Below are positions 43,665-54,698 of a stretch of 64,000 nucleotides of DNA, piece after piece (position 1 is the stretch's first letter; each line of letters begins with the position of its first letter). The notes beneath the pieces are model-generated. The model saw only the letters and a list, made by a program, of their open reading frames with translations, was not told where the DNA came from and did no database searches. The DNA is from Subsaximicrobium wynnwilliamsii. Its GTDB lineage: Bacteria > Bacteroidota > Bacteroidia > Flavobacteriales > Flavobacteriaceae. The stretch spans positions 186,001 through 250,000 of the forward strand of contig NZ_VORM01000005.1 in NCBI RefSeq assembly GCF_007997225.1. Reading direction: 5' to 3'. The translations under genes were made by a program, and so were the position numbers.

Positions 43665-44309
43665 ATGGCATTAGTAGGAAAACAGTTCCCAGACATCAAT
43701 GTAAACGCAATGAATGATATGGGAGACACGTTTAAATTAAACGTTCTAGAAGAAGCAGTAAACAATAAGAAAAAAGTGGTTTTATTTTGGTATCCAAAGG
43801 ATTTTACCTTCGTGTGCCCAACAGAACTTCACGCTTTTCAATCTGCTATCAAAGAATTTGAAAAAAGAAATACGCTAGTAATTGGCGCCTCTTGTGACAC
43901 TCCAGAAGTACATTTCGCATGGTTGAGCACTGCCAAAGATAACGGTGGTATTGAAGGTGTAACTTATCCAATCCTTGCAGATTCAAACAGAAATCTTTCA
44001 AGTGTTCTAGGTATCTTGGATATCCAAAACGAAGTTTACGACGAAAAAACAGATAGTATGCAAGTTGAAGGTGACAATGTCACTTATAGAGCAACTTATA
44101 TTATCGATGAAGAAGGTAAGATTGTACATGAAAGTGTTAATGATATGCCACTTGGTCGTAATGTAAATGAATATTTACGCTTGATTGATGCTTACACACA
44201 CGTTCAAGAAAAAGGTGAAGTATGTCCTGCAAATTGGGAAGATGGCCAAGCAGCCATGCAACCAAATGCAAATAGCACAAAAGAATATTTAAAAGCTCAA
44301 TTGAACTAA
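43665..44309 (+). CDS. 2-Cys peroxiredoxin (AhpC/Prx1 type)
   Basis: Reduces hydrogen peroxide and organic peroxides. The 214-residue protein has the peroxidatic Cys in FWYPKDFTFVCPTELHAF (about residue 53), the resolving Cys in GEVCPANW near the C-terminus, and Thr and Arg of the active site (PTEL; GASCDTPEVHFAW). The ATG at 43665 is supported by the promoter position and family start (ALVGKQFPDINV). It is followed after a hairpin by a thioredoxin gene that may reduce it. Confidence 0.94.
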   Translation: MALVGKQFPDINVNAMNDMGDTFKLNVLEEAVNNKKKVVLFWYPKDFTFVCPTELHAFQSAIKEFEKRNTLVIGASCDTPEVHFAWLSTAKDNGGIEGVTYPILADSNRNLSSVLGILDIQNEVYDEKTDSMQVEGDNVTYRATYIIDEEGKIVHESVNDMPLGRNVNEYLRLIDAYTHVQEKGEVCPANWEDGQAAMQPNANSTKEYLKAQLN

Positions 44310-44333
44310 GCTTTGATAGCTTAAATCATTTTT

Positions 44334-44370
44334 CAAATCCCAAATTAATTTAGTTTGGGATTTGACTTTT
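44334..44370 (+). terminator. Hairpin between peroxiredoxin and thioredoxin genes
   Basis: Arms CAAATCCCAAA and TTTGGGATTTG around a 9-nt loop, followed by ACTTTT. It probably lowers read-through into the thioredoxin gene. Confidence 0.7.
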
Positions 44371-44390
44371 AACAACTAAAAACAAGACAC

Positions 44391-44699
44391 ATGGTACAGG
44401 AATTAGAAAAAGATAATTTAAAGGAAATCATTTCAGAAAATGATATTGTAATGGTACAATATTCAGCGACGTGGTGCGGCAATTGCAAAATCATGAAGCC
44501 TAAGTTCAAAAAACTGGCAACAGAACACGAGAATGCGAGTTTTGTAATCGCTGATGCTGAAAAGTTTCCAGAAAGTAGAACTTTGGCAAAAGTGGACAAT
44601 CTTCCAACCTTTGCTTTGTTCAAGAATGGCGAATTGGTAAATCAAGTACAAACCAACAAATTTGACGTACTGAAGGAGTTGGTGGCTGAAATGAATTGA
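44391..44699 (+). CDS. Thioredoxin-family protein
   Basis: The 102-residue single-domain thioredoxin fold has active site WCGNCKIMKPKF (about 28-39) and cis-Pro in NLPTFALFKNG. CGNC differs from the CGPC of housekeeping thioredoxin. The position directly behind a 2-Cys peroxiredoxin suggests a role in peroxide detoxification. A 7-bp repeat array starts about 10 bp after the stop codon. Confidence 0.92.
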   Translation: MVQELEKDNLKEIISENDIVMVQYSATWCGNCKIMKPKFKKLATEHENASFVIADAEKFPESRTLAKVDNLPTFALFKNGELVNQVQTNKFDVLKELVAEMN

Positions 44700-44708
44700 G
44701 GGCGAAAT

Positions 44709-44852
44709 AGACGGAAGACGGAAGATTGAAGACGGAAGACGGAAGATTGAAGACGGAAGACGGAAGACGGAAGACGGAAGATTGAAGGCGGAAGACTGAA
44801 GACTGAAGACTGAAGACTGAAGACTTAAGACTTAAGACTTAAGACGGAAGAT
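44709..44852 (+). repeat. Heptanucleotide array (GAAGACG / GAAGATT / GACTGAA)n
   Basis: About 20 imperfect 7-bp units in blocks: GAAGACG and GAAGATT, then GACTGAA, then GACTTAA. It fills most of the 274-bp gap between the thioredoxin gene and the next small gene. Confidence 0.9.
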
Positions 44853-44973
44853 AAGTGCAATTAAAAAAATGAGCTCCAATTGGTCTTAAGTCATAAGCTT
44901 ATTCGTCCTGAGTACTTATTTAAATCTATTGACATAACTTTTAAACCACCCGATTTACTTCGGAAGAACTATT

Positions 44974-45231
44974 ATGAAACTACCAGTAATAAAACACCTT
45001 ACCGATTTTATAGAAGCCAACGATGAGGACTTTATCAATGAAACCATTGAAACCTTGGAGGCTTTGACGGAAGTACCTTCTTTAAAGGACGAAGAGCTCG
45101 ATGTGATTGGTGAATTAATCTCCAACATGTATGGTGCACTTGAAGTTCATAAAATGATCAAGGATGGCACACCGCGAAAAGAAGCGCTCAATGCGTTTAT
45201 GAAACGGGTTTTGGGCTCCATTGATAAGTAG
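44974..45231 (+). CDS. Small conserved protein, DUF6952-like
   Basis: The 85-residue acidic helical protein reads LPVIKHLTDFIEANDEDFIN, SLKDEELDVIGELISNMYGA and EALNAFMKRVLGS. It resembles small Flavobacteriaceae proteins named DUF6952 that I recall next to peroxiredoxin/thioredoxin genes; the name is from memory. There is no membrane segment or catalytic motif. It lies downstream of the thioredoxin gene, separated by the 7-bp array, and ends before a bidirectional terminator. Confidence 0.75.
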   Translation: MKLPVIKHLTDFIEANDEDFINETIETLEALTEVPSLKDEELDVIGELISNMYGALEVHKMIKDGTPRKEALNAFMKRVLGSIDK

Positions 45232-45319
45232 GTATGAGCTGTGAGGAATTTGGGATTAGGAATTAGGAATGTAGTAATTTTAGATTCGTCAAATCCTAAA
45301 CTTTGTACTTCAAAAACGA

Positions 45320-45361
45320 AAAAAAATCCACTTTACATTAATTTGTAAAGTGGATTTTTTT
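45320..45361. terminator. Bidirectional terminator between the DUF6952-like gene and katG
   Basis: Arms AAATCCACTTTACA (45324-45337) and TGTAAAGTGGATTT (45344-45357) around TTAATT, with an A-run on the left and a T-run on the right, so it serves both convergent genes. Confidence 0.92.
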
Positions 45362-45379
45362 CGGTTTATTCCAATACTG

Positions 45380-47641
<2,262 letters not shown>

Positions 47642-47778
47642 TTATTTTTGAGATTATTTTTAACTAAATTAGATAAAAACACTCAAAATGCTAATTAATT
47701 TGTCATATTATTATATTATTCGCAGATTGAGGAAATGAATAAAGGGGGTTTTAGGCGCAACTATCGCCATCCATTAAA

Positions 47779-47812
47779 CAAAAAAATCCCGCCAAATAAT
47801 GACGGGATTTTA
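47779..47812 (-). terminator. Terminator of the fasciclin gene
   Basis: On the minus strand arms AAATCCCG and CGGGATTT around an 11-nt loop, followed by a T-run (A's at 47779-47786 on the plus strand). Confidence 0.8.
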
Positions 47813-47842
47813 ATGAAATATATACTAATCTCAATGAAAGTC

Positions 47843-48499
47843 TTATGCTTTTGGCAAAACAACAGCATCCACAACGTGAATTACACCATTGGATTGGTTA
47901 ACATCTGCGATAGTCACTTCAGCAGAATTTCCGTTTTCATCGGTAATATAGACTTTTCCGTTTTTTGCAGTGGCGATTAAATTTCCACCAGCAACGGTTG
48001 CTAATTTAGCTTCCCCGTTGTTGTCCGCTATCAATTTTCCAATTGATGCTGCCGAATAGTTTCCAGCAACGACGTGATATTTAAGAATGCTTTGCAATTG
48101 ATCTTTATTTTCTGGCTTTAATAAAGTCGCCACTGTTCCTTCTGGTAAAGCTTCAAATGCTTCGTTAGTTGGCGCAAAGACCGTAAATGGACCTTCACTT
48201 GTTAAAGTCTCTACCAAGTCTGCTGCTTTTACTGCTGCTACCAATGTGGTATGATCTTTAGAATTAATGGCGTTCTCCACAATATTACGGGTTGGAAACA
48301 TTTTAGCGCCTCCAACAGTTTTGACCTCTGCGTCTGGCATCATTGTTTTTTCAACAGACATCTTTTTATCCATTTTCTTTTCCACCTTATTGGCCATTTC
48401 CTTTTTGGTTTCTTTTTTCTCTTGGGCTGTACCGTTAAATCCTACAAACATGGTGGCAGAAAGTAATGCAATTCCGACTAATTTTTTTGAAGTTTTCAT
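47843..48499 (-). CDS. Exported fasciclin (FAS1) domain protein
   Basis: The 218-residue protein has a signal peptide (LVGIALLSATMFVGFNGTAQ), a Lys/Glu/Met-rich linker (about 26-60) and one FAS1 domain with NIVENAINSKDHTTLVAAVK, FTVFAPTNEAFEALPEGTV and YHVVAGNYSA, ending GVIHVVDAVVLPK. Such proteins mediate adhesion or act as surface proteins of unclear role. A terminator follows. Confidence 0.93.
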   Translation of the reverse strand: MKTSKKLVGIALLSATMFVGFNGTAQEKKETKKEMANKVEKKMDKKMSVEKTMMPDAEVKTVGGAKMFPTRNIVENAINSKDHTTLVAAVKAADLVETLTSEGPFTVFAPTNEAFEALPEGTVATLLKPENKDQLQSILKYHVVAGNYSAASIGKLIADNNGEAKLATVAGGNLIATAKNGKVYITDENGNSAEVTIADVNQSNGVIHVVDAVVLPKA

Positions 48500-48751
48500 A
48501 ATGCGTTTTTGATTTAATTAATTGTTGTTTGCCTTATCTACGCATCAATTAAAGTCATGGTTCCATTCAAGTACGATATTAACAGTTTATTAACCTAAGC
48601 TTGGGAAATTGTCATAATTGCAATAAATCCCCTAAATATTCGAAAAAGATTCAATAGTATTGCCATTTAAGTTAGAATTAAGCATTATTTATTTTAACTA
48701 GGTATACTTATTTTTTCGTAACTTGATTATTAATCAATAAAACTAAACATC

Positions 48752-49003
48752 ATGTCTGAAACAGATTATACAAAGATTTTTGAAGGCAACTTCATCATCG
48801 TTCAACTCGCTATGGATAGACTTCACAGTGCTGGAATACAGGCCATTCTAAAAGACGAATCTGAATCTGGGCGACTCGCAGGTTTTGGATCTTCCATCCA
48901 AGGCTATCAAGAATTGTTTGTAAATAATGATGAGCTGGATCAAGCCAGACCTATCATAAGCGCGGTAAAAGAAGAATTGGAATCACGAGATATGGAGGGT
49001 TGA
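48752..49003 (+). CDS. DUF2007 domain protein
   Basis: The 83-residue cytoplasmic protein reads YTKIFEGNFIIVQLAMDRLH, then AGIQAILKDES and YQELFVNNDELDQARPII. It is the DUF2007 ferredoxin-like fold, often labelled putative signal-transducing protein. No function is established. It stands alone between fasciclin and ABC-F genes. Confidence 0.88.
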   Translation: MSETDYTKIFEGNFIIVQLAMDRLHSAGIQAILKDESESGRLAGFGSSIQGYQELFVNNDELDQARPIISAVKEELESRDMEG

Positions 49004-49152
49004 TCCATATCCCCTTTATTGTTGCCTTTGATTTGAAGCAACAATTTAATAATCGTTTTTCAATTTAAAAGTATTGAGGAAATAGGACCTAGGCGTTTCT
49101 GGTGCTTTGCAGGACATGGCTCAACAGTTGACCCTAAGAGCTTCAAAGGAAA

Positions 49153-50778
49153 CTAAGCTGTGACCGCATACATTTTATCGCGATGTTCCTTGATTTTCTT
49201 ATCGTCCATATAGTCATCAAAAGTCATGAAGCGATCAATAACCCCATTTGGAGTCAACTCAATAACCCGGGTGGCCAAGGTTTGAGCAAATTCATGATCA
49301 TGGGTGGTAAACATGATGGTGCCCTTAAAGTTTTTTAGGGAATTGTTAAAAGCGGTAATACTCTCCAAATCCAAATGGTTGGTGGGTTCATCCAACATCA
49401 AAACATTGGCTCTAACCATCATCATTCGGCTAAGCATACAGCGTACTTTTTCTCCACCAGACAATACATTGGAAGTTTTCAGGGCTTCCTCACCACTAAA
49501 AATCATTTTGCCCAAGAAGCCACGAATGTACACTTCTTCGCGCTCCTCTTCAGTCGTTGCCCACTGACGCAACCAATCGACTAAGCTTAAATTATTATCA
49601 AAAAACGAGCTGTTATCCAATGGCAAATAGGATTGTGAAGTGGTCACACCCCAAGAATATTTGCCAGAATCTGCTTTCTCTTTATTATTGATTATTTGGT
49701 AAAAAGCGCTTGTGGCGCGAGAATCTCTGGAGTAAACCACCACCTTGTCGCCTTTGTTCAAATTGATATCAATGTTATGGAATAGAACCTCACCGTCAAG
49801 CGAGGCCGATAAATTTTCAACACTTAGAATTTGGTCTCCTGCCTCACGATCGCGATCAAAAATGATTGCGGGATAACGTCTACTGGACGGTCTGATGTCT
49901 GAAATATTCAATTTATCAATCATCTTCTTTCTACTGGTCGCCTGTTTCGATTTGGCGACATTTGCAGAAAAACGTCTAATAAACTCTTCCAGTTCCTTTT
50001 TCTTCTCCTCGGCTTTCTTGTTTTGTTGTGAACGCTGTCTGGCGGCCAACTGCGAAGACTCATACCAAAACGAGTAGTTTCCTGAGAAATGATTGATTTT
50101 TCCGAAGTCAATGTCGGAGATATGCGTACAGACCGAATCTAAAAAGTGCCTGTCGTGAGAGACAACAATCACACAGTTTTCATAATTGGCAAGAAAGTGC
50201 TCCAACCAAGAGATGGTTTCATAATCCAAATCATTTGTAGGCTCATCCATGATCAAAACGTCTGGGTTTCCAAAAAGAGCCTGAGCCAAAAGCACGCGCA
50301 CTTTTTGTTTACCATCCAAATCCTTCATCAAAGTATAATGATTCTCTTCTTTAATGCCAAGGTTAGACAACATTGCAGCTGCGTCACTGTCGGCATTCCA
50401 ACCATTCATTTCTTCAAACTCGACTTGAAGCTCCCCAATTTTTTCAGCATTGTCATCGGTATAATTGGCATAGAGTGCATCAATTTCCGATTTCAGTTTG
50501 AATAAGGGCTTGTTACCAATCAAAACGGTCTCCAAAACGGAATGTTCATCATAAAGATTGTGGTCTTGCTCTAAAACCGACATGCGTTTGCTTGGCTCCA
50601 AATGCACATGACCAGAGGTTGGATCCTGCTTCCCTGCCAATATTTTTAAAAAAGTGGATTTCCCAGCACCATTGGCGCCAATGATTCCGTAGCAATTGCC
50701 ATTGTGAAAAGTTGTGCTCACTTCGTCAAAAAGCACACGTTTACCAAATTGAACCGATAAGTTTGAAACTGATAGCAT
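49153..50778 (-). CDS. ABC-F family ATPase with one degenerate ATP site
   Basis: The 541-residue soluble protein has two ABC domains without membrane helices and a linker (about 235-290), as in translation factors of the ABC-F family. Domain 1 has Walker A GANGAGKST (34-42) but a degraded signature LDGKQ (154-158). Domain 2 has an intact signature LSGGE (439-443), but its Walker A is replaced by YSRDSRATS (349-357). Both Walker B motifs (IMDEPTND, MLDEPTNH) are kept. Because composite sites pair Walker A of one domain with the signature of the other, one site is intact and the other doubly degenerate. The nearest named group is probably YbiT-like. Confidence 0.92.
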   Translation of the reverse strand: MLSVSNLSVQFGKRVLFDEVSTTFHNGNCYGIIGANGAGKSTFLKILAGKQDPTSGHVHLEPSKRMSVLEQDHNLYDEHSVLETVLIGNKPLFKLKSEIDALYANYTDDNAEKIGELQVEFEEMNGWNADSDAAAMLSNLGIKEENHYTLMKDLDGKQKVRVLLAQALFGNPDVLIMDEPTNDLDYETISWLEHFLANYENCVIVVSHDRHFLDSVCTHISDIDFGKINHFSGNYSFWYESSQLAARQRSQQNKKAEEKKKELEEFIRRFSANVAKSKQATSRKKMIDKLNISDIRPSSRRYPAIIFDRDREAGDQILSVENLSASLDGEVLFHNIDINLNKGDKVVVYSRDSRATSAFYQIINNKEKADSGKYSWGVTTSQSYLPLDNSSFFDNNLSLVDWLRQWATTEEEREEVYIRGFLGKMIFSGEEALKTSNVLSGGEKVRCMLSRMMMVRANVLMLDEPTNHLDLESITAFNNSLKNFKGTIMFTTHDHEFAQTLATRVIELTPNGVIDRFMTFDDYMDDKKIKEHRDKMYAVTA

Positions 50779-50975
50779 ATCTAAAATTTTTAAAATTCAA
50801 CTTTGACAACGCTCCTTATTCCGAAGAAAAAACTTCAAAGTTTGATTTTGCAAAAGTAAAAAATCCATTCCATTGTAAGAAACTTAAAGCGGTATTTTTA
50901 CTACACAAAATGGACTATAAACACAGTCTATACAACATTTAACAACGTATTAACAAGACTTTTTAAAGCATACTC

Positions 50976-50983
50976 TATTTTTG
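50976..50983 (+). promoter_or_regulatory. Putative promoter -7 element (TATTTTTG)
   Basis: TATTTTTG ends 34 bp before the GTG start of the thioredoxin-like lipoprotein at 51018. Confidence 0.45.
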
Positions 50984-51017
50984 TTAGATTCAAACTAATC
51001 TGACCATCGGTACTCCT

Positions 51018-52433
51018 GTGAAATTTTACGTAGTTGCTTTTTTGACGGCCTCACTTCTACTTAGTTGTGATGGTAAGTCAAAGGATAAAAACATTGTTTA
51101 TTTGGGCGGCCAAATTGTAAACCCGAACAATAACTACATAACACTCAGCAATCCCAATACAGAAAAGGACACCATTTTTCTAGATCAAAACAATAGATTT
51201 TCTTACCAAATCAAGGATTTAACCCCTGGCCTGTACACCTTTACTCATGGTGGTGAGATGCAAACAGTGCTTTTAGAGCCTAGAGACAGCTTGCTTTTTA
51301 GATTAAATACCAACGATTTTGACGAATCCCTGGTTTATACTGGAAAGGGGTCCAAAAAGAACAATTTCTTGATCCAGGCATTTTTAAGAGACGAAATTGA
51401 AAATAAGGCGTTTAAAAACAGTCATCAACTAGAACCAGAAGCATTTGAGAAACACCTCGACAGTTTAAAAAGCTTGAAGCAAAAAAATCTAGATCGATTT
51501 TATGCAAGTTATGAAACCTCTGAGCTCTTCTATAAAATTGCCGATGCTGGGATTGCCTATAATTATTACGCTTACAAAGAAATGTACCCCTTTGGTTACT
51601 ATGGGAATAACAAATTGATACACGTCAAAGATTTACCAGATGGCTTTTATGACTATCGATCCAATGTAAACTTCAACGATATCAATTTGACGGGTGTCTA
51701 TGCCTACAATAATTTTTTGAATTGGTATTTTCACAATACAGCGCTCAAAAAATATTATCACAATGGTCAACACCTAGCCTTCAATAGACAGGCCTTAGAT
51801 TACAACCTCGAGAAATTGAGACTAATTGATAGCGTAATTGAAAATGAGACCATTCAAAACTACGTGCTCAAATATGCCACACGTGAATTTATCTTCAATA
51901 GCTCAAGTGCAAATGAATCTTTAGCAATGCTAGACTCTTATATTGAAAAGAGCACCGATTTGAATGATAAGACCTATTTAACCAATCTGGCGTCATCAAC
52001 CATTAAGTTGTATCCTGGCAACAAGTTACCAGAGATAGACGTGGTAGATTATAATAGCAACACGCGTAAATTAAGTGCTTTGATAAAACGCCCTACGGTA
52101 ATTTACTGTTGGTCTTCCAATTTCAAAATGCATTACCGCAACAGTCATTATATGATGCGGTCCCTGAAGGCAAGGTATCCTGAAATGGACTATATCGCCA
52201 TCAATATCAATGACATGAATTCCAGCTCTTGGAAAAAAACCTTGGAACAACTGGAGTATCCTACAGAGAACGAATATCTCTTCAAAAATCCCAATGAAGC
52301 CGTGCAAACCTTCGCAATTGCCTATTCCCACAAGGTAATCTTGGTGGATGCCGATGGAATACTCATAGAATCAAATGCCAACTTATTTAGCCCAAACATT
52401 GCAGAAAGTATTGAGAAGCTTATCAAAGAATAA
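51018..52433 (+). CDS. Thioredoxin-fold lipoprotein lacking the CXXC motif
   Basis: The 471-residue lipoprotein starts at GTG with signal VVAFLTASLLLSCDG (Cys about 17). An N-terminal DUF4369-like beta domain (about 25-110) is followed by a helical middle and a C-terminal TlpA/thioredoxin-like fold (about 335-471; LYPGNKLPEIDVVDYNSNTR, RPTVIYCWSSNFKMHYR, AININDMNSSSW, VILVDADGILIES). Where related thiol oxidoreductases have WCxxC, this has WSSNFKMH, with no cysteine pair. It should not act as a disulfide reductase and may serve in binding or sensing. It is monocistronic. Confidence 0.8.
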   Translation: MKFYVVAFLTASLLLSCDGKSKDKNIVYLGGQIVNPNNNYITLSNPNTEKDTIFLDQNNRFSYQIKDLTPGLYTFTHGGEMQTVLLEPRDSLLFRLNTNDFDESLVYTGKGSKKNNFLIQAFLRDEIENKAFKNSHQLEPEAFEKHLDSLKSLKQKNLDRFYASYETSELFYKIADAGIAYNYYAYKEMYPFGYYGNNKLIHVKDLPDGFYDYRSNVNFNDINLTGVYAYNNFLNWYFHNTALKKYYHNGQHLAFNRQALDYNLEKLRLIDSVIENETIQNYVLKYATREFIFNSSSANESLAMLDSYIEKSTDLNDKTYLTNLASSTIKLYPGNKLPEIDVVDYNSNTRKLSALIKRPTVIYCWSSNFKMHYRNSHYMMRSLKARYPEMDYIAININDMNSSSWKKTLEQLEYPTENEYLFKNPNEAVQTFAIAYSHKVILVDADGILIESNANLFSPNIAESIEKLIKE

Positions 52434-52486
52434 AAGTCTCCAACAAAGCATTGGGATAAGCCATCAAAGGCTGTGGTTCTCAAATA

Positions 52487-52531
52487 AAAAATCCACCCAA
52501 TGGTAAGTATTGACCAGATTGGGTGGATTTT
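52487..52531. terminator. Bidirectional terminator between the lipoprotein and transaldolase genes
   Basis: Arms AAAATCCACCCAAT and ATTGGGTGGATTTT around a 16-nt loop, A-rich on the left and T-rich on the right. It serves both convergent genes. Confidence 0.85.
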
Positions 52532-52570
52532 GAATTACAGATCTAATGAGATCTGTTGAGCGATTTCGTG

Positions 52571-53224
52571 TTAATTTCCTTTGTTATAGTCTTCCAGAAA
52601 TTTAGCCAAGCCATTATCGGTTAGAGGATGTTTCAATAAACCTGTAATCGAGCTCAAAGGGCCTGTCATCACATCTGCGCCTAACTTGGCACAATCAATC
52701 ACATGCATGGTATGGCGCACCGAAGCTGCCAAAATCTCAGTTTCAAAACCGTAGTTATCGTAGATTAATCTAATTTCGGCAATCAGGTTGAGACCATCTG
52801 TTGAAATATCGTCCAAACGGCCAATAAATGGCGAAACGTAAGTAGCTCCTGCTTTAGCTGCCAAAAGGGCCTGCCCCGGAGAAAACACCAAGGTCATGTT
52901 GGTTTTTATTCCTTTATCAGAAAAATACTTACAAGCCTTAATGCCATCCTTGATCATGGGAAGTTTCACAACGATTTGACCATGTAGATCGGCAAGCGCC
53001 TCTCCTTCTCTTACCATGCCTTCATAATCGGTGGCAATCACTTCTGCAGAAACATCGCCATCCACAATATTGCAGATACTGATATAATGTTTCATAATGT
53101 TGTCATGACCGGTAATACCTTCCTTGGCCATCAACGACGGATTGGTGGTTACACCATCTAAAATCCCCATGTCCTGGGCTTCTTTGATTTGCTCTATGTT
53201 AGCTGTATCGATAAAAAATTTCAT
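52571..53224 (-). CDS. fsa: Small transaldolase / fructose-6-phosphate aldolase family
   Basis: The 217-residue single TIM barrel opens with [16 protein letters not shown] and [13 protein letters not shown]. The Schiff-base Lys lies in [12 protein letters not shown] (about 85), then [30 protein letters not shown] and ILAASVRH. This short form acts either as transaldolase in the pentose phosphate pathway or as fructose-6-phosphate aldolase. The family usually needs assay to tell the two apart. It is monocistronic with a terminator. Confidence 0.93.
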   Translation of the reverse strand: MKFFIDTANIEQIKEAQDMGILDGVTTNPSLMAKEGITGHDNIMKHYISICNIVDGDVSAEVIATDYEGMVREGEALADLHGQIVVKLPMIKDGIKACKYFSDKGIKTNMTLVFSPGQALLAAKAGATYVSPFIGRLDDISTDGLNLIAEIRLIYDNYGFETEILAASVRHTMHVIDCAKLGADVMTGPLSSITGLLKHPLTDNGLAKFLEDYNKGN

Positions 53225-53349
53225 AATAATTGTGTTTTAATGCAGTCACGCTTTCGCGGAAACTGTTAGCTAGTTTTATGGTTTATAATCGGCTACGAAT
53301 TTACGATATTATGTAGGGAACTAAAGAAAATGTTGGGAAATAAAAAAGT

Positions 53350-53381
53350 TCAAAGCTCAAAGCTCAAAGCTCAAAGCTCAA
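53350..53381 (+). repeat. Heptanucleotide array (CAAAGCT)n, four units
   Basis: Four perfect CAAAGCT units in the 297-bp gap between the transaldolase and SDR genes. The rest of the gap shows nothing recognisable. Confidence 0.9.
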
Positions 53382-53521
53382 TATTAAAAGTTAGGAGCAA
53401 TTAAACTCGATGCTGCACGCATGCGTTGCTTTCTTATTTTTTTACCAAGATCAAGTAATTCTACTGAAACCGTTCTTTTGGACATTTTTCCAAGCTCCAA
53501 CTTCTAGCTTCTAACTGTCGT

Positions 53522-54325
53522 TCACAACTCAAAATGCTTCATCAGCATTTTTTCATAGATTTTATCGGGAAGTGTTCGCTTTAGGACGATAGAAAATTTC
53601 TGCATAAAGTTTCCAATCTTATAATGGATTTTTGGATGCCTTGTTTGAATGATTTGATACACTGCTCTCGCCATGAGTTCAGGATTTTCGCCTTGATCCA
53701 CATGGGCATTCATGAGTTCCAGCGCATTGCCATAGGATTTTTGATAAGGCGACCCTTCTGTAACTGGCGCATGATAACGCCCTGCGGCAATATTAGTGGC
53801 AAAATCCCCTGGCGCCACATTACACATGTGAATGTTGAACGATTTGATTTCCATGCGGAAGGCTTCCGTGATCAATTCCAACGCGCCCTTGCTGGCACTA
53901 TATACGCCACGATAAGGCAAGCCCATGTATCCCGCAATGGAAGTCACGTTGATGATCATCCCGTTATTTTGGCTTCGCATGTGTGGCAATACCGCTTTGA
54001 TGACCTTAATTGGCCCAAAAAGATTGGTCTCAAAATTTCGCTTGATCTCCGCTTCGGGTATTTCTTCAATGGGTCCAGTAATCCCGGCACCGGCATTATT
54101 GATGAGCACGTCTAAGCGACCTTCGGTTTCAAGAATATGATTTACCGATTGTGAAATGGAATCGGTATTGGACAGGTCTAACTTTACCAGTTTGAATTTG
54201 GAATCTGCATAGCGCTCTGGGTTTCTACTCGTGCCATAGACTACAAAACCCTTATCGGATAAAAACTCACCAATGGATTTTCCAATTCCAGAGGACCCTC
54301 CTGTGATTAAAACTACTTTAGACAT
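53522..54325 (-). CDS. SDR-family oxidoreductase
   Basis: The 267-residue classical short-chain dehydrogenase has NAD(P)-binding ITGGSSGIGKSIG (about 6-18), NNAGAG, catalytic Ser in NVTSIAGYMG, Tyr-Lys in YSASKGALE (about 154-162), and RNPERY after strand 2, which hints at NADP preference. The extended C-terminus is like that of YqjQ-type short-chain proteins. The substrate is unknown. Confidence 0.92.
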   Translation of the reverse strand: MSKVVLITGGSSGIGKSIGEFLSDKGFVVYGTSRNPERYADSKFKLVKLDLSNTDSISQSVNHILETEGRLDVLINNAGAGITGPIEEIPEAEIKRNFETNLFGPIKVIKAVLPHMRSQNNGMIINVTSIAGYMGLPYRGVYSASKGALELITEAFRMEIKSFNIHMCNVAPGDFATNIAAGRYHAPVTEGSPYQKSYGNALELMNAHVDQGENPELMARAVYQIIQTRHPKIHYKIGNFMQKFSIVLKRTLPDKIYEKMLMKHFEL

Positions 54326-54516
54326 ACCGTATAAATTTACGAGTTACAAATTACAAATTCCATCCATAACCAGAATTAAGACAAGGTTTTTTTAAGAGGC
54401 GAAGCAACAAAAAATAATGGTGAGGTGGTTATTTCAAAACTGAAAACCAGTAAATAATGGAAGATTGAAAGCTGGAGACTGAGCTCTGGAGACTTTGAAA
54501 TTGGGCACAAAAAAAA

Positions 54517-54610
54517 GGCAAGTTACCTACATCACACCGCTACGACCATTTACCTTTGCTTCGTTCCCGACCTGGAGGATTCAACAGGAGCTGGTTGTGT
54601 AGGACTTGCC
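54517..54610 (-). ncRNA. ffs: Small signal recognition particle RNA (4.5S type)
   Basis: Read on the minus strand the RNA starts GGCAAGTCC and ends GGTAACTTGCC, so the ends pair. The apical domain has the conserved CCAGGTCGGGAACGAAGCA, the SRP54/Ffh-binding internal loop and GGAA-type tetraloop region, and GTGTGATGTAGG on the descending arm. A run of eight T (A's at 54509-54516) terminates it, and TATCTTTG lies 5 nt upstream. It is about 94 nt with no Alu domain. Confidence 0.93.
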
Positions 54611-54615
54611 AGCAG

Positions 54616-54623
54616 CAAAGATA
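54616..54623 (-). promoter_or_regulatory. SRP RNA promoter -7 element (TATCTTTG)
   Basis: Reverse complement of CAAAGATA. The word ends 5 nt before the paired 5' end of the SRP RNA, which gives an internal estimate of the distance from TAnnTTTG to the transcription start in this genome. Confidence 0.7.
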
Positions 54624-54698
54624 CAATCTTTTAATACTTATGCAATGATTTTTTAAACTGAATTTTATTAAATAACTTGCGTCAAAATTATCTAAAAA

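Noticed and set aside
50712-50942. Plus-strand 76-residue ORF upstream of the ABC-F gene
   Set aside because: It is partly antisense to the ABC-F start and otherwise lies in the AT-rich gap, with no family match.
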